The notes under the pieces: generated by a model | The model's input: only the letters and a program-made list of their open reading frames with translations | Told to the model about the DNA's origin: nothing | Databases searched by the model: none | Shown here: one piece after another, positions 63,197 to 64,000 of the stretch | Position numbering within the stretch: the first letter of the stretch is position 1 | Layout of the letters: every line of letters starts with the position of its first letter | Assembly (NCBI GenBank): GCA_028713975.1 | Contig: JAQTNE010000003.1 | Coordinates: 62,001 to 126,000, forward strand | DNA from: Sulfuricella sp. | GTDB lineage: Bacteria; Pseudomonadota; Gammaproteobacteria; Burkholderiales; Sulfuricellaceae | Direction of reading: 5' to 3' | Length of the DNA stretch: 64,000 nucleotides | Translations under genes and position numbers: made by a program

Positions 63197-64000
63197 ATGA
63201 ACCTGGATAACGCATTACAGACGTTCTTCGTGGAAAGCCACGAGCTGCTGCAAGCCATGGAAGACGCGCTGCTGGATATCGAACACAGCGACGACCCGGT
63301 CGAATCGGTTAACGCCATTTTTCGGGCGGCGCACACCATCAAGGGGAGCGCCGGGCTGTTCGGCCTGGACGGTATTGTCGCCTTCACCCATGTGATGGAA
63401 AGCGTGCTGGACAAGGTGCGCGGCAATGATCTTGCCATCGACGACGGCATGGTCGCCCTGCTGCTGTCCTGCGGCGACCACATCAAGGTATTGCTCAACA
63501 GCCTGGTTGACGGTCAGGAGCAGTCTGACCCCGCCGTGTTCGCAGAGGGCGCCGTGCTGATCGAAAGGCTGTCGAAATATCTCGGCGCAAGCGAAAACCA
63601 GATTGAGCCCGCCACGCTGCCGCAACAGCATGAAACCAGGGTGGAGGCCATGGGCGGCGGTTTCGTGGAAACCGACAACTGGCACATCTCCTTGCATTTT
63701 GGGCGGAGCGTGCTGCGCAACGGCATGGATCCCCTGTCGTTTCTCCGCTACCTCGGCACGATGGGGCGCATCGTTGGTATTTCTACCCTGCTCGACGCCA
63801 TTCCTCCGGCGGCGGAGATGGATCACGAATCCTGCTACCTGAGCTTCGAAATCAACTTCCAGAGCGATGCCGACAAGGCCGCCATCGAAGGCGCGTTCGA
63901 ATTCGTGCGTGACGATTGCGTGATTCACATCCTCCCACCCAGGAGCCGTATCGCCGATTTTCTCGAGCTGATTCAGAATCTGCCGGAGGAAGACATGCGG
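63197..64000 (+). CDS. cheA: Chemotaxis histidine kinase CheA, N-terminal part (runs off the window)
   Basis: The first 268 codons are visible and remain open at the window edge. An HPt domain holds the phosphorylated His46 in FRAAHTIKGSAGLFGLD. The next region (from about 155, HISLHFGRSVLRNGMDPLSFLRYLGTMG) is the P2-like response-regulator-binding domain. Catalytic and CheW-like domains must lie beyond 64000. GGGAG upstream supports ATG 63197. Confidence 0.93.
   Translation, partial: MNLDNALQTFFVESHELLQAMEDALLDIEHSDDPVESVNAIFRAAHTIKGSAGLFGLDGIVAFTHVMESVLDKVRGNDLAIDDGMVALLLSCGDHIKVLLNSLVDGQEQSDPAVFAEGAVLIERLSKYLGASENQIEPATLPQQHETRVEAMGGGFVETDNWHISLHFGRSVLRNGMDPLSFLRYLGTMGRIVGISTLLDAIPPAAEMDHESCYLSFEINFQSDADKAAIEGAFEFVRDDCVIHILPPRSRIADFLELIQNLPEEDMR

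Overview
This 64 kb window reads as a continuous, gene-dense, GC-rich chromosome segment of a betaproteobacterium. It carries betaproteobacterial gene pairs such as pilMNOPQ divergent from mrcA, hemE-gltD-gltB, engB-cytochrome c4-resB-ccsA and hemL-thiE-thiD. A DsrS-like gene and a 2-oxoacid:ferredoxin oxidoreductase/fumarate-reductase cluster point to a chemolithotrophic, possibly sulfur-oxidising, Sulfuricella/Gallionella/Thiobacillus-like lineage. That placement is inference from gene content, not a phylogeny.

Layout. 1-6.7 kb: end of the atp operon (atpD, atpC, terminator), glmU and glmS (UDP-GlcNAc supply), an orphan ParA ATPase and a convergent orphan LuxR-type regulator. 6.7-9.8 kb (minus): DsbA with a CIHC active site, a SPOR-domain protein and argS. 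9.9-10.6 kb: a VapBC-like pair with a palindromic operator, whose toxin lacks the first PIN aspartate. 10.6-16.9 kb (minus): korA-korB-Fe/S subunit-flavoprotein joined by 4-nt overlaps, then a NuoF-like subunit, together a candidate reductive TCA arm. 17.4-19.9 kb: accessory cassettes separated by three attC-like sites with no integrase gene (a CALIN), carrying two unknown genes, a CoiA-like protein, an RHH antitoxin-like protein and a YefM/YoeB pair. 19.9-32.5 kb (minus): priA, hemE, gltD, gltB, dgt, aroB, aroK. 32.8-37.8 kb (minus): pilQPONM, divergent from mrcA; then a YcgR/PilZ protein and hemB.

42.4-42.6 kb, between hemB and engB, holds what I consider the best candidate for an undescribed element. 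It is a roughly 105-nt small RNA with four consecutive hairpins, C-rich loops (one containing an anti-Shine-Dalgarno CCTCC), a strong intrinsic terminator, and an RpoE/AlgU-type promoter match. It sits beside engB, where Spot 42 (enterics) and ErsA (Pseudomonas) are encoded. Then follow engB, cytochrome c4 and System II cytochrome c maturation (resB, ccsA), and a triad of DsrS-like protein, HExxH/VWA protein and MoxR ATPase. A second TA pair precedes hemL, thiE and thiD.

54.8-64 kb is a signalling island: an XRE regulator with an upstream inverted repeat, a MASE3-PAS hybrid-free histidine kinase with its NarL-type regulator, a GGDEF-EAL protein flanked by 63-bp direct repeats, a lone receiver, a short methyl-accepting protein, CheY, a STAS protein and the start of CheA, which runs off the window.

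Short palindromic and MITE-like repeats of several families lie in the intergenic gaps. No tRNA, rRNA, CRISPR array or intact insertion sequence was seen.
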